Shown here one piece after another: positions 54,670 through 64,000 of a stretch of DNA of 64,000 bases. A program made the translations under genes and the position numbers. The notes under the pieces were generated by a model that saw nothing but the letters and a program-made list of their open reading frames with translations, searched no databases and was not told where the DNA came from. Source of the DNA: Sulfurisphaera javensis (GTDB lineage: Archaea > Thermoproteota > Thermoprotei_A > Sulfolobales > Sulfolobaceae); the NCBI RefSeq assembly GCF_041154675.1, contig NZ_AP031322.1:434001-498000 (forward strand), given 5' to 3'. The number at the start of each line of letters is the position of its first letter. Position 1 is the first letter of the stretch.

Positions 54670-55935
54670 TCACAACTTGATCTCCTGTCCATTTTCAGCA
54701 ATTATAACTTCTACTCCGATCTCTCTTTTTAACTCTTCTGCCAAAACTGATGAACTGTCCGGTGAACCATGAACTAAAATAACTCTTTCAAGGTTTTTAG
54801 CACTCTTTATCATTTCTTTAAGTTGATTCTTTCCAGCATGACTTGAAAAATCAAATATTTGAAATCTAGCTTTTAGCATTGGCGAGTATTCATCAAATTT
54901 TCCAGTCTCCAAAAGTCTTCTTCCTGGTGTATTTTCAGCTTGATAACTTACTAAAAACACTGCATTTTTAGGATTATCTGAAATCTTTTTAAAATAATAA
55001 ACAGCAGGACCACCTTTTAGCATACCTGCACTACTTACTATAACTCCTTCCCCTTTAGTTGCTTTATTCCTATCGTTCCAGCCATTTACGTACTTGAAAT
55101 AATTGTAAGCCTTCTTCAACGACTCATAATCATTAATAAACTCTGGGTTTTGAATCATCAATTCTGTAATTTCTTTAACCATACCGTCGTAATATACTGG
55201 ATAGTCAAAGTTTCTACTTGATAAAACAGAAAGAATTTCTTGGCTCCTTGATAAGCTAAAGGCTGGAACTAACACAGTTCCTCCTCCTTCGACAACCTCT
55301 TTAATAGCTTCAAAGAACTCATCCTCTACGACTTTTCTTTCTGGGTGATTAAATCTTCCGTATGTACTTTCTATAACTAAAGTGTTGGCATCTCTTAAAA
55401 AATCAACCTCAGCAGACTTTACTAGATGAGTATTAATTACATTAGTATCACCAGTATAGACAATATTACCTTTTTCAGTCTTTACTTTTATCATAGCACT
55501 TCCTGGGATATGGCCAGCATCTCCTAACTCAATTTTAAAAGTTGATAATTCAAATTCTTCATGATAGTTTACTGACCTAAAATTATCCATTACTTTCCTA
55601 ACTTCAGTCCACTCAAATGGAACCTTTGGACCAGAAAGCTTTAGAAAGTCCTTTAGCATTAATTCTGTTATAAGCCTAGTTAATCTAGTTCCATAAACTG
55701 GATAATTGCCAGAAATTTGATATAAGGGTAAAGCTCCTACATGATCTAAATGAGAGTGAGAGACAATAAACCCCCTAACCTTGCTAGGAACTTCTTGTAA
55801 AGGCAAATTTGGATTATCATTTGGATCAAAGTTAACCCCATAATCAAGGATAATACTATCTGTAGATGTAGAAACCTCTATAGCAGATCTTCCTACCTCT
55901 TTGCCTCCTCCTAAGATCTTAATATAATACTCCAT
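54670..55935 (-). CDS. aCPSF2-type metallo-beta-lactamase/beta-CASP ribonuclease
   Basis: A 421-residue beta-CASP RNase. [11 protein letters not shown] gives the zinc ligands (residues 60-65), [12 protein letters not shown] and YTGDTNV the next, with the CASP motifs ESTYGR (near 188), [15 protein letters not shown] and HAGKNQL near 380. It lacks the N-terminal KH domains of aCPSF1, which matches aCPSF2, a 5'-3' exoribonuclease in Sulfolobus (RNase J-like). It is co-transcribed with ThrRS-ed six bases downstream. Confidence 0.87.
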   Translation of the reverse strand: MEYYIKILGGGKEVGRSAIEVSTSTDSIILDYGVNFDPNDNPNLPLQEVPSKVRGFIVSHSHLDHVGALPLYQISGNYPVYGTRLTRLITELMLKDFLKLSGPKVPFEWTEVRKVMDNFRSVNYHEEFELSTFKIELGDAGHIPGSAMIKVKTEKGNIVYTGDTNVINTHLVKSAEVDFLRDANTLVIESTYGRFNHPERKVVEDEFFEAIKEVVEGGGTVLVPAFSLSRSQEILSVLSSRNFDYPVYYDGMVKEITELMIQNPEFINDYESLKKAYNYFKYVNGWNDRNKATKGEGVIVSSAGMLKGGPAVYYFKKISDNPKNAVFLVSYQAENTPGRRLLETGKFDEYSPMLKARFQIFDFSSHAGKNQLKEMIKSAKNLERVILVHGSPDSSSVLAEELKREIGVEVIIAENGQEIKL

Positions 55936-55989
55936 TATGCTTTAAAAATTAAACAACAAACTATTAAGTTTGTTTTATAATATTAACTT

Positions 55990-56334
55990 GTGAAACCAAA
56001 ACCTAACCAGTTCAAAAACTTAGAAAGAATGTTAGGTTTAAAGACAGAACAACTTGACGCTGTTAAAGTTACAATCGAATTAAAAGATAAAGTATTAGTC
56101 ATTGAAAATCCTACAGTAGTCAAAATGATTGCTCAAGGACAAGAAGTTTATTCAGTTATTGGCTCAGCTAGAGAAGAGGCAAAAGAACAACCAAAAGTTG
56201 AAATAAAAGATGAGGACGTAAAGTTTGTAATGGAGCAAACCGGTAAAAGCGAAAAAGAAGTAAGAGAAGCACTTGAAAAAAGTAATGGTGATATAGCAAA
56301 AGCTATACTTTTACTGACTGGGCAAGAGACCTAA
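55990..56334 (+). CDS. nac: Nascent polypeptide-associated complex protein (archaeal NAC)
   Basis: A 114-residue archaeal NAC alpha-type protein. Residues 12-60 form the NAC dimerisation barrel ([32 protein letters not shown]) and residues 75-112 a UBA-like domain ([37 protein letters not shown]). It binds ribosomes and growing polypeptides. The start is GTG at 55990, close after a TATA-like TTTTATAATA. It is divergent from aCPSF2 and overlaps the convergent regulator by 32 bp. Confidence 0.9.
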   Translation: MKPKPNQFKNLERMLGLKTEQLDAVKVTIELKDKVLVIENPTVVKMIAQGQEVYSVIGSAREEAKEQPKVEIKDEDVKFVMEQTGKSEKEVREALEKSNGDIAKAILLLTGQET

Positions 56335-57013
56335 TCCTTTTTACTATTTCCTTTTCGTCTTTGGAAGTTGAAATAATTATTGCCATATTATCCTTTTCTG
56401 CTAAGTAAAGGGCCAAAGGATCAAACTTAACTGGCCTATGAAAAACAACTAAAGGAGGCTTAATTGGTGCAATCTTTAAAGCAATCATTGGAGATCTACC
56501 AGAAGTGACGTTAGTGAAAACTACTACTCTTCCTATCATAAAGTTCAAAAGTTGATAAAACTCCATTCCCTTTAAACTCGTTATAGCCTTAATACTATCA
56601 GTAACCAACCAACCGTAAATCTTAACGTCAGGAATTGAAGAGTTAGGAATAAAACCGTTTACAGCAGTCACGATTTCATCAACACTAACAGGGGTAGGGA
56701 AATCGCCTATGTCATCTATGTAAGGTAACATCAAAGTATAACCCTTCAAAAGTTCATTAACTATTTTATAACCTCTCGAAGCATCAATCTCTAGTAATGC
56801 TTGAACATATTTTCTGAGAAACTCAACTCCAGGCTTCCTTCTACCTCTCTCATAATCTGCAATAACTGACTGAGTAATTCCTAAGTATTTTGCTAATTCT
56901 CCTTGGCTAATCTGAAAAGCCTCCCTCCATTTTTTCATAACTTGTCCTGGTGAAGGACTCCAACTAATATCACCAAGAATTCTCTTAGCTAAACTTTCAA
57001 TTAGATAATCCAC
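56303..57013 (-). CDS. XRE-type transcriptional regulator (COG1709-like)
   Basis: A 236-residue protein with a Cro/C1-type helix-turn-helix at about residues 25-70 ([37 protein letters not shown]) and a larger C-terminal domain of unknown ligand. Archaeal COG1709-type regulators have this plan. It is transcribed from an ATG at 57013 just beside the tRNA promoter, and converges on nac by 32 bp. The target genes are not known; its position near the S-layer operon and tRNAs is only positional. Confidence 0.83.
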   Translation of the reverse strand: MDYLIESLAKRILGDISWSPSPGQVMKKWREAFQISQGELAKYLGITQSVIADYERGRRKPGVEFLRKYVQALLEIDASRGYKIVNELLKGYTLMLPYIDDIGDFPTPVSVDEIVTAVNGFIPNSSIPDVKIYGWLVTDSIKAITSLKGMEFYQLLNFMIGRVVVFTNVTSGRSPMIALKIAPIKPPLVVFHRPVKFDPLALYLAEKDNMAIIISTSKDEKEIVKRIRSLAQSVKV

Positions 57014-57019
57014 AGAAAA

Positions 57020-57049
57020 AGCTATAAAATCGAAAGAAAAATAATTTAT
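57020..57049 (+). promoter_or_regulatory. Promoter of the tandem tRNA genes
   Basis: GCTATAAAATCG at 57021-57032 is a good TATA box with its centre about 25 bases before the first base of tRNA-Pro (57050). The box sits just after the start codon side of the divergent XRE gene (57013), so both transcripts begin in this short gap. Confidence 0.6.
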
Positions 57050-57125
57050 GGGCCCGTGGTCTAGCCTGGACTAGGATGCAGCGCTCGGGCCGCTGTGGTC
57101 CCGGGTTCAAATCCCGGCGGGCCCA
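57050..57125 (+). tRNA. tRNA-Pro (CGG)
   Basis: The sequence folds as a 76-nt cloverleaf: acceptor GGGCCCG with CGGGCCC, anticodon stem CAGCG/CGCTG, loop CTCGGGC with anticodon CGG, T-stem CCGGG/CCCGG with loop TTCAAAT, discriminator A at 57125. CCA is not encoded. There is no intron. Spacing to the next tRNA is one base. Confidence 0.93.
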
Positions 57126-57126
57126 A

Positions 57127-57202
<76 letters not shown>

Positions 57203-57239
57203 AATAACATAGTATTGCCATCAGCTAATAAGTGATTTT

Positions 57240-57332
57240 TATATAGTGCTTTTCATAGTAAATGCAACGCCAGAGTGAGAGGTCGTATGATAGAAATTTA
57301 TCCGTTGCATTTTCAATGAAAATGACTATATA
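57240..57332. repeat. Long imperfect hairpin between tRNA-Ala and the surface-protein gene
   Basis: The arms 57240-57269 and 57303-57332 are inverted copies (26 of 30 bases match), separated by 33 bases. Each outer end carries a TATA-like TATATAG element, and the inner ends carry the paired AAATGCAACG and CGTTGCATTT. It may be a stable RNA hairpin, a small palindromic element, or the remnant of a mobile sequence. No tRNA or C/D box pattern fits its loop. It is 40 bases beyond tRNA-Ala and 100 bases from the stop of the surface-protein gene. Confidence 0.7.
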
Positions 57333-57434
57333 GCTCTTATCCTTTGGTCTCTTTATAGAGATAACTACTGCACTTAATACATCCTTATATGTAATAGTTT
57401 AAGTAAATAAGACGAAGAATAAAAAAGAATTAAA

Positions 57435-59270
57435 TTATCTTCTTAACACAATTACAGCTGCTATAGCTGCTATTATTATAACAACTACTACAATTATAAT
57501 ATCTGTCAAAGGTAAGCTACTTGTTGTTGTAGAAGGAACTGGAACAGATGTACTTGTTGTTGTACTAGTTGTAGTGGGACTTGTTGTAGTTGTTGATGAC
57601 GAAGTAGTTGTTGTTAATGTGCTAGTTGTAGTAGTTGGAACTGTTGTACTAGTTGTTGTAGTAACAACTGGCTTTACATTTATCGTTATCGTTCTATTTG
57701 TACTAACACTATTATATTCAGCAGTTATTGTTAAAGTGTAAATTCCGGGAGAACTAAATGTGTAACTTATCTCATACTCATTCTTGCTTATCTCTGTTAC
57801 ACTTACTGGCATACCATTAACTTTCACAGTGACATTTGGAGTTATGTTAGAATTAGTATTTACTGTAAAAGTTATAACAAGTTTAGTATTTACAGTAGTA
57901 TTTACTATTGGAGTTATAGCAGATCCATTTACTTCTATATTACTAATTGTTATTTGTATTGGCGTTAAATAAATCTTTACTAATGTTGAAGAGGAAACTG
58001 TAACTGTTGTTGAATTTGACAAATAGCCTAAAGCAGAAGCGTATATTTTAACTTCTTCTCCAATAGGTAAAGTAAGAGTTACCATTCCAGAAGAATTAGT
58101 AGTTAACTTACTTATCAATGAATTAGTAGTTACATTATAAATACTAACAACAGCATTTGGAATTGCCACTCCTTGCTGGTTTACTACTTCAACATTAAGC
58201 TTTCCTAAGGTTACCTTTGGTGGAATAGAAACAGATATTGTTCCAGTAGGTGTTGAGATGGTTATAGATGCAATTCCAAATTGAGGTAATTTCACTATTA
58301 TACCGTTAGGACTTATTGCAAAAGGAACAGAAGAACCATAGAATAATGCATAATATCCTGGACTACCTCCTCCATATGCATAATTCGTTGCAGTCATATT
58401 TCCAATAGTATAAGTTTTAGAACCTACAGTTATCGTATAACTATTCTCATAGGAGAATGGGTATTTAATATATAAGTAAGTAAAACCGCTGATGTTTTGC
58501 ATACTTATTGTTACTCCATTTTCCGTTAAACTTACTGGAGAGGATAGTTGTGAGATTCCATAAGAAACATTTAATATAATGACACCTAAAGAATAGCCTA
58601 AAACTTGATTAACATTAGTATAATTAGTATACTCTAGATACACATATGCAAAGTAAACTCCTTGAGGGATTCCTTGAGGAACTTGAACCTCAATATAACC
58701 ATTTTCATAAGTTGCGCTAACTAATGGATAATATGTAGGATTTACGTGGAAAAAGCCTAAATCACCAGTTACCATGCTAAATCCAGGTGTTGTGTTAGGA
58801 GGCATTTGAAAAGTAACATTAAAGTAGTAGATCCCTCCAGGCTTTACATTAGCCACAAAAACGTTCTGAGTTCCATTAATATATACTGGAATTTCTCCGT
58901 AAGGTGCTTTGATTACATTAACTAAGAGATAATTGCCGTTTACAGAGACATTATAAATACCTAAACCTAACTGCAGTTGTTCATCAACATAACTATATGG
59001 TGAAATTGTAACAACAGTACGTTCACTTCCATTTACATATATTGGTACCGACTCTGAGACAAATGTCGGGTTAAAAAGATATAGATTTAATATAGCTTGT
59101 GATTGAGTAGTAGTTAATGTCATTTCTTCTAAAGATAAATATGAATGTTGATACATTAATGGTGCAGTAGTAACTATAACATTAGAGTTAGTCTGCGCAT
59201 TTACTATAAAAAATCCCTCTAATATAAAGATTCCTAAAAGTATTATTGGCAGAAATTTTCTTAACATCAT
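57435..59270 (-). CDS. Membrane-anchored surface protein with Ser/Thr-rich stalk (SlaB-like or S-layer-associated)
   Basis: About 611 residues: a signal peptide (1-25, cleaved after VNAQ-like), a long beta-sandwich ectodomain with many NxS/T sites (30-530), including a carboxypeptidase-regulatory-like stretch (VVNQQGVAIPNAVVSIYN), then a Ser/Thr-rich low-complexity stalk (about 535-586) and one C-terminal transmembrane helix (588-609) ending LRR. This is a wall-spanning anchor. SlaB has a similar plan but usually a coiled coil as stalk, so identity with SlaB is not certain; slaB normally follows slaA, which lies beyond the window. ATG 59270 is used: it lies about 20-25 bases after CTTATACAAA (59284-59293). 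Confidence 0.72.
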   Translation of the reverse strand: MMLRKFLPIILLGIFILEGFFIVNAQTNSNVIVTTAPLMYQHSYLSLEEMTLTTTQSQAILNLYLFNPTFVSESVPIYVNGSERTVVTISPYSYVDEQLQLGLGIYNVSVNGNYLLVNVIKAPYGEIPVYINGTQNVFVANVKPGGIYYFNVTFQMPPNTTPGFSMVTGDLGFFHVNPTYYPLVSATYENGYIEVQVPQGIPQGVYFAYVYLEYTNYTNVNQVLGYSLGVIILNVSYGISQLSSPVSLTENGVTISMQNISGFTYLYIKYPFSYENSYTITVGSKTYTIGNMTATNYAYGGGSPGYYALFYGSSVPFAISPNGIIVKLPQFGIASITISTPTGTISVSIPPKVTLGKLNVEVVNQQGVAIPNAVVSIYNVTTNSLISKLTTNSSGMVTLTLPIGEEVKIYASALGYLSNSTTVTVSSSTLVKIYLTPIQITISNIEVNGSAITPIVNTTVNTKLVITFTVNTNSNITPNVTVKVNGMPVSVTEISKNEYEISYTFSSPGIYTLTITAEYNSVSTNRTITINVKPVVTTTTSTTVPTTTTSTLTTTTSSSTTTTSPTTTSTTTSTSVPVPSTTTSSLPLTDIIIVVVVIIIAAIAAVIVLRR

Positions 59271-59354
59271 GTTGTAAAACTTGTTTGTATAAGGGTAATT
59301 AAGTCTTTTGGCAATAGAAAAGATCTTTAAACAAAGTCGTTTACAGTTCCACAA

Positions 59355-59995
59355 TGAATTGTAAAATTACAACCAACAAGGAAAATTTTAAATGTGATAT
59401 TTTTAAGGCTACGTGCTTTTACTCAATTTTTGAATTTAATTATCCGATATGACTAACAATTTTGTTTTTATAAAGTTTATTAAAAATAAGATAGTTACGT
59501 TACTTGATTTTTTCCTATTTTTATAATTATTTTTTCACGTTTTATGATTCGGGCCGAGAACATAGTTTTACAACTTTCTATCGCAATAATAAAATTATTA
59601 TACAAACTCATATCGTCTTTAAAGTATAAATTCAAGGCGTTACTGATCTCTATGTAAAGACGAGAATGTTTATATACACTAAAAGAATATATTGAAAAGT
59701 TATAGAAATAATTTGTACCTTTATAATAACGCTATGGACACATTCATAGAGTAATTAAAAAATTGAAACAAAAAATTTTTGCTTTCATTAAGCAATTTAA
59801 AGTTTGTCATTTTTCATTAAAAATTATAATGACTTAATTTCAGCCTATAAACCCTTCGCTTCAATATAAGGTTTATGATAAAAAGTAGCATATTTAAGTA
59901 CTTGGTGCGTTAAACTCAAAAGAAAACTAAAACTTGTATACAATTGTATAACCAATTTTTTAAACCCATTCTCTTTCTTTGATTTTAGAAGTGTC
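59355..59995. promoter_or_regulatory. 641-bp divergent control region of slaA and the surface-protein gene
   Basis: No gene is visible. It holds the promoters of two highly expressed divergent genes. On the right, a perfect 14-bp palindrome TATACAATTGTATA (59937-59950) lies directly before the TATA-like TTTTTTAAA (59957-59965) of slaA; the transcript would start about 59985-59990, giving a very short leader. At 59669-59677 there is another strong TATA-like TTTATATAC, 320 bases upstream, which could produce an extra small RNA or a long leader. Confidence 0.6.
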
Positions 59996-62900
59996 ATGAA
60001 TAAGACCCTAGGTTTAATTCTATCTATACTATTTGTATTTGAAGTATTTCTATTTGGAATACCATTAACAACACAAGCAGCGTTACCACCAATACCACAA
60101 GGAGGAGTAGTAGCAATATATCTGCCACAATACAGTAGTGTAGCATTTATTTTTAACGTATCCAAAATACCAGTAACACCTAATAATATATCCACATTAT
60201 TAAATGATCTAATGTCTGACTTCTATGTGTTACTAACATTTGACAGCAGCACTTATAATTTAATATTCCCACCAACGTATGGATATTATTCAACTCAATT
60301 AAAAAGCGTAATAATTGTAACTACTGTACTAGGCAATGATGTGGTTACTACATCCAATCAAGTTCCAATTTCTTATTTGCAAGAATATACTGGACCTTTA
60401 GGAGCAGTGTATAATTATTCTGGTATAGCTGTAACAAATTTAACCTCTCCTGGTGTTGGAACTCTGAAGTGTCCTAATGGAAAAACATTACCATCTCAGG
60501 TTATCACCTATTTAAGCAATCCTGCTGGCAAGAGCTTTTATGAATATGTTCAAGGCCAAATAATTAACACTATTACAATAAGTGGTGTTACAATAACTCC
60601 AACATTATCTAACCAGTTATTAGTATTTGCTCCATTCTCATTTGTTTCACCCTTATTTATACCAACTCCAGAAGCAACTGGATTCTTTAACACTATGCAA
60701 TTGAATGGTTTCTTAGGTGCTACATTACAATCTGAAGCATCAACTAAACCATATATTTGGGGTAGAGCGTTAGTTAATGTCAGTATAGTAGATCCATTTG
60801 CCGTGAGCGGAAATTATGATAACATATCATTCCAGTTAAACTATTCTACTCCAGGACCATTACAAATTAATTTAGCACAAATGGGATATGTCGCTGCAAT
60901 AAATAATTATCCAGCTAAATTCTCATATCAGTCCTATAAGTTTGTATCTGGATATTATAGTTTCTTAGGATTCATAACTGATGGTGATAATCTAACAATA
61001 AATGAAGTGCCTGCTCCTGAAAGCGGTAACTTTACTTTACCTGCTTTATCTGGAGATCCATCTTTCTATGTTACATTGATAGCGATTTTACCATTAACTT
61101 CAACTAGTCCTCCAAATGGCACTGTGTTAGAGTACTTTAGTAATTTAACAATTTATTACCTTAACCTTAGCAGTGGAAAACCTGTTCCTGTTAATGTAAC
61201 TCACTTCAAAGCTAAGAATTATACACTACCAGTTTATGTGTATTCTTACCCAGTTGGATCAACATTAACAATAACTGGTTACTTTAATGGTCAACCATAT
61301 ACTACAACTATAGTTGTTAGTAGCACTCCAACTTTAGTATCTTATACTGCATTGACAACTTTATCCGCTACAGCATACGAAGCTGGTAATATTACCGGCG
61401 CTTCATATTATCTAACATCTGGAATTATGTCAACACCACCATCAGAAGTAGCTATAAAGGGTCAAACTCAATTTACTGCAGAAGGTACATTTAATTCACA
61501 AGAAGCAACAGCGAACGTAACATTATTAACAAATGCAACATTATTATTTGAAAATGTTCCATTACCAGGATATTCATTTTCTGGAATTATTGTAACTCCA
61601 GAATATCCAATAATTAATGGTAGTATAGCAATGCAATATATGGGAACAGCACAGTACTTTACTGTTGGTAGTGAATATGAGTTAGCAATATTAGGTTCTG
61701 AATTACCAATGCAAATATCTACATTTAATGGAGAACTTAACTTCATATTATCTGCTCCAAGTTATCTAAGCATGCCGTTCTCATTAACATTAACAGTTCC
61801 AACTGTACCTGCTGTAGAAACTGGTACTGGTCCATTATTAATAGTCTTCGAGACTATTCCACAATATACTTATATAACTCTAGTTGACTTTGGATTATGG
61901 GGAAATGAGACAGCAGTTGTAGTAACTGGATATTCTCTTAAAGGTGGTATAACAACAGTTAATAAAGGATATTTCTATGGTATTGTTATACCTCCTCAAA
62001 TAACTACATTACCTACACAAATAACTGCACAAGACTTTGAGTGTTACAATGCACCTGATGTGGTATTATATGATCCTGATGCAGTTCTAGTACCAGGTTA
62101 TCCAAATGGTCAATACACTTATGCTGTAAATAATAGTGACATTAACTTTAGTAATACGCATTTCACTGGAGCTATAATATTCTATGGTGGTAATGTATAT
62201 AAAATAAGTGGAACATTCGGAAATAAAGGATTTTCAAAGACTTCAGTAGGCACTTTCAGTTATGAGCTAGAACCAATTCCTAATTCTAAATTCTCAGCAT
62301 ATCAATTAACATTTAATGGAAAGACTATAATGCCAATGCCAAATGCTCCAGATGGACAAACTAATGTTACAGCATTGCAATACTATGCTGATAATAATCC
62401 AACTGATAACATGTATTTTGAAGAGTCATTTATTACTGCTAATGGTAATGAGATTGAACCAGCATATGTTGCAGGATTAAATGTAACAAGTGGAAATAAC
62501 ATATTGTCTCCATTTATGCAAATTGGATATGAAGAAATAATTCCAGCGCCAGCACCAATAACTACATTGATACCTGGCTCTTCTGAGCCATATTATGATA
62601 TTGCTAATTATGTAACATTCAAAATAGTATCTACTCCATCTACACCCTCAGTACCAGCTGGACTATATCCAGCAGATGAAAATACGTTTGTAACTGTAAC
62701 AACTAATTCCACATTTGTTGGTACTACTGATAATTATAAGTACGTATCAACTGACTATGCAGTATACTATTACTTCTTACTAACTAAGATGTATAAGGTA
62801 GAATTAACTGTACAAGTTCCTAATATAACTACATCATTATACTTCTCCTCTTCAGTAACACCATTATATGCACCATATGCTACATTATACTTCAATGAAT

Positions 62901-64000
62901 CATACTATGGAACTAACTTACCAGATTACTTAAGCATTGGAACTAATGGATTATTAGTCTGGAATGCACCATTATATCAATTATTAGGTGTCTCTGCTAC
63001 AAGCCAGTTATTATCAAAGATGATGTATGTAAATGTTACATTACCATCTGGTACAAAGTACAGTATAATGCTAACAACTAAGAACTTAACCACCTTATTC
63101 CCACAATTAGTTGCACAGCAGTTACAGTACTGTAATGGTACATATGAGTTTGAGTTAAGCATTTCCGGTTTAGAGTCAATATTACATCTAACTGTAACTC
63201 AATTAAATGGTTCGATATTAACTGTTGGTGTATATGATTATGTAACTCATGAATTAGATGTTGCAACTACTAAATTAGTTGCACTAAAGACATTAGCATT
63301 GGTGCAAACTCAACCAGGCTTAGTATTCTACTTCTTAACATTCAAGCCATCACCAGTAACGATAACTGGTGAAATTCCATGGTTTATTGCCTCTGCAATG
63401 TATAAACAACCCTTCATGAGCTTCAGTGATGAAGAATATGCTCATACAAATCCAACATCAATATTGCATCTAAATGTGTTAAACATAACTATATATCATA
63501 ACGGAAATAAGGCTATGATATACTATAATGCAACTGCTAAGGAAACTGTAATAGTTAATGTATATGGGCAGATGATTACTATACCTGGTAATGTTTTACC
63601 AACAATACCAGAAACTGCCCCATTAAGTGGATTATTCAACGGAACATTACCATTAACTATTATACAAAATAATACTTTAACTACATTAACGTTCAAAGGT
63701 GAGCCAGTATATACAAATGGAACATTAGCTTTTATATTGCCAAATGGTACTCCTGTTCCATTAGGTCCTGCTGGTCTCTTCGTTTTGCCAGAAGTTGAAG
63801 CATATCCAAATATAACTGTAGGTTATAATGCTAATGTAAGTGTAACTGTAACTGATTCAGTCACTACATTAACAGTATCTACATACATATCCTCAGCTAA
63901 TATAACACCAATAAGATTAGCTCCAATTCCAATTATTCCACCATTATCTAAGAGCTTATTAACACCAGAGGATACATATATTGATAATCAAACAATAGTT
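59996..64000 (+). CDS. slaA: S-layer protein SlaA (truncated by window end)
   Basis: An ATG at 59996 opens a frame that stays open for 1335 codons to the window end, with no stop. It has a signal peptide (residues 1-31, MNKTLGLILSILFVFEVF... TTQAA) and a long secreted beta-rich body with many NxS/T sites, few charged residues and abundant Ser, Thr, Asn, Tyr, Pro. It aligns from memory with S. acidocaldarius SlaA in several places: YVAAINNYPAKFSYQSYKF, IIVTPEYPIINGS, DFGLWGNETAV, YFYGIVIPP and NPTDNMYF. SlaA forms the outer lattice of the S-layer. About 1400-1450 residues are expected, so the C-terminal part and probably slaB lie outside. The local frame was checked at several points and no frameshift was seen. 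Confidence 0.9.
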   Translation, partial: MNKTLGLILSILFVFEVFLFGIPLTTQAALPPIPQGGVVAIYLPQYSSVAFIFNVSKIPVTPNNISTLLNDLMSDFYVLLTFDSSTYNLIFPPTYGYYSTQLKSVIIVTTVLGNDVVTTSNQVPISYLQEYTGPLGAVYNYSGIAVTNLTSPGVGTLKCPNGKTLPSQVITYLSNPAGKSFYEYVQGQIINTITISGVTITPTLSNQLLVFAPFSFVSPLFIPTPEATGFFNTMQLNGFLGATLQSEASTKPYIWGRALVNVSIVDPFAVSGNYDNISFQLNYSTPGPLQINLAQMGYVAAINNYPAKFSYQSYKFVSGYYSFLGFITDGDNLTINEVPAPESGNFTLPALSGDPSFYVTLIAILPLTSTSPPNGTVLEYFSNLTIYYLNLSSGKPVPVNVTHFKAKNYTLPVYVYSYPVGSTLTITGYFNGQPYTTTIVVSSTPTLVSYTALTTLSATAYEAGNITGASYYLTSGIMSTPPSEVAIKGQTQFTAEGTFNSQEATANVTLLTNATLLFENVPLPGYSFSGIIVTPEYPIINGSIAMQYMGTAQYFTVGSEYELAILGSELPMQISTFNGELNFILSAPSYLSMPFSLTLTVPTVPAVETGTGPLLIVFETIPQYTYITLVDFGLWGNETAVVVTGYSLKGGITTVNKGYFYGIVIPPQITTLPTQITAQDFECYNAPDVVLYDPDAVLVPGYPNGQYTYAVNNSDINFSNTHFTGAIIFYGGNVYKISGTFGNKGFSKTSVGTFSYELEPIPNSKFSAYQLTFNGKTIMPMPNAPDGQTNVTALQYYADNNPTDNMYFEESFITANGNEIEPAYVAGLNVTSGNNILSPFMQIGYEEIIPAPAPITTLIPGSSEPYYDIANYVTFKIVSTPSTPSVPAGLYPADENTFVTVTTNSTFVGTTDNYKYVSTDYAVYYYFLLTKMYKVELTVQVPNITTSLYFSSSVTPLYAPYATLYFNESYYGTNLPDYLSIGTNGLLVWNAPLYQLLGVSATSQLLSKMMYVNVTLPSGTKYSIMLTTKNLTTLFPQLVAQQLQYCNGTYEFELSISGLESILHLTVTQLNGSILTVGVYDYVTHELDVATTKLVALKTLALVQTQPGLVFYFLTFKPSPVTITGEIPWFIASAMYKQPFMSFSDEEYAHTNPTSILHLNVLNITIYHNGNKAMIYYNATAKETVIVNVYGQMITIPGNVLPTIPETAPLSGLFNGTLPLTIIQNNTLTTLTFKGEPVYTNGTLAFILPNGTPVPLGPAGLFVLPEVEAYPNITVGYNANVSVTVTDSVTTLTVSTYISSANITPIRLAPIPIIPPLSKSLLTPEDTYIDNQTIV

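Noticed and set aside
57490-57665. Trinucleotide-like repeat run in the surface-protein gene, considered as a satellite
   Set aside because: It encodes the Ser/Thr-rich stalk with varied codons; it is a protein feature, not a tandem DNA repeat.
59765-59786. Imperfect palindrome of A and T runs in the slaA control region
   Set aside because: A-run plus T-run symmetry is expected by chance in such AT-rich DNA; noted only in connection with the orphan TATA box.
59845-63266. Minus-strand frames opposite slaA
   Set aside because: SlaA is open in one frame through the whole stretch and matches the family at several points; the antisense frames do not.

Overview
The window comes from a thermoacidophilic crenarchaeon of the order Sulfolobales, most likely Sulfurisphaera or Sulfolobus. 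Base composition is very AT-rich outside the tRNAs. Genes are packed and often overlap by a few bases. Many start codons lie about 25-28 bases after a TATA box, meaning leaderless transcripts. The gene set includes an Orc1/Cdc6-3 initiator beside an origin-like region, a malonyl-CoA reductase of the 3-hydroxypropionate/4-hydroxybutyrate cycle, a split threonyl-tRNA synthetase editing protein, an archaeal NAC, an acid protease of family S53 and the S-layer protein SlaA. No insertion sequence, integrase, CRISPR array or prophage was seen.

Layout. 1-8.8 kb: the start of a DUF84-type NTPase, then a dense RNA-maturation block (Nep1, RNase P Rpp21, a CRM protein, DUF371, a Trm5-like methyltransferase, Nob1) with ferredoxin-NADP reductase and NAD kinase. 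8.8-16 kb: acyl-CoA synthetase, a class V aminotransferase, a CobT-like protein, two HAD proteins, a METTL5-like methyltransferase and endonuclease IV. 16-22.6 kb: a 999-residue FAD/Fe-S oxidoreductase, HIT and Nudix proteins, a HemQ-like protein, BtpA and a THEP1 NTPase. 22.6-28.2 kb: a GT-C-like membrane protein, NAD synthetase with a separate glutaminase, small membrane and regulatory genes, and a C/D box sRNA candidate. 28.2-32.3 kb: the replication-origin neighbourhood (MscS-like membrane protein, coiled-coil protein, cdc6-3, AT-rich origin bounded by 40-bp inverted repeats, icd). 32.7-42.4 kb: a surface-anchored S53 protease, unknown Sulfolobales proteins, glyoxylate reductase, a second C/D sRNA candidate, malonyl-CoA reductase behind a duplicated promoter, and IlvD. 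42.5-53.4 kb: two SRPBCC-like proteins, a radical SAM protein, a metallo-beta-lactamase protein, cobalamin adenosyltransferase, a GlmU-like protein, mevalonate kinase and GlmS. 53.5-64 kb: ThrRS-ed, aCPSF2-type RNase, NAC, an XRE regulator, tandem tRNA-Pro and tRNA-Ala, a long hairpin, a membrane-anchored Ser/Thr-rich surface protein, and slaA, which runs off the end.

Most genes are core metabolism and information processing. The most notable non-protein signals are the origin with composite inverted repeats (30.6-31.05 kb); two C/D box guide RNA candidates (28.2 and 39.5 kb), the first with both guides complementary to neighbouring 16S rRNA segments as I recall them; an imperfect 30-bp-arm hairpin after the tRNAs (57.24-57.33 kb); and the long, motif-bearing divergent promoter region of slaA. 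All assignments rest on reading the sequence and remembered family features; no database search was run.
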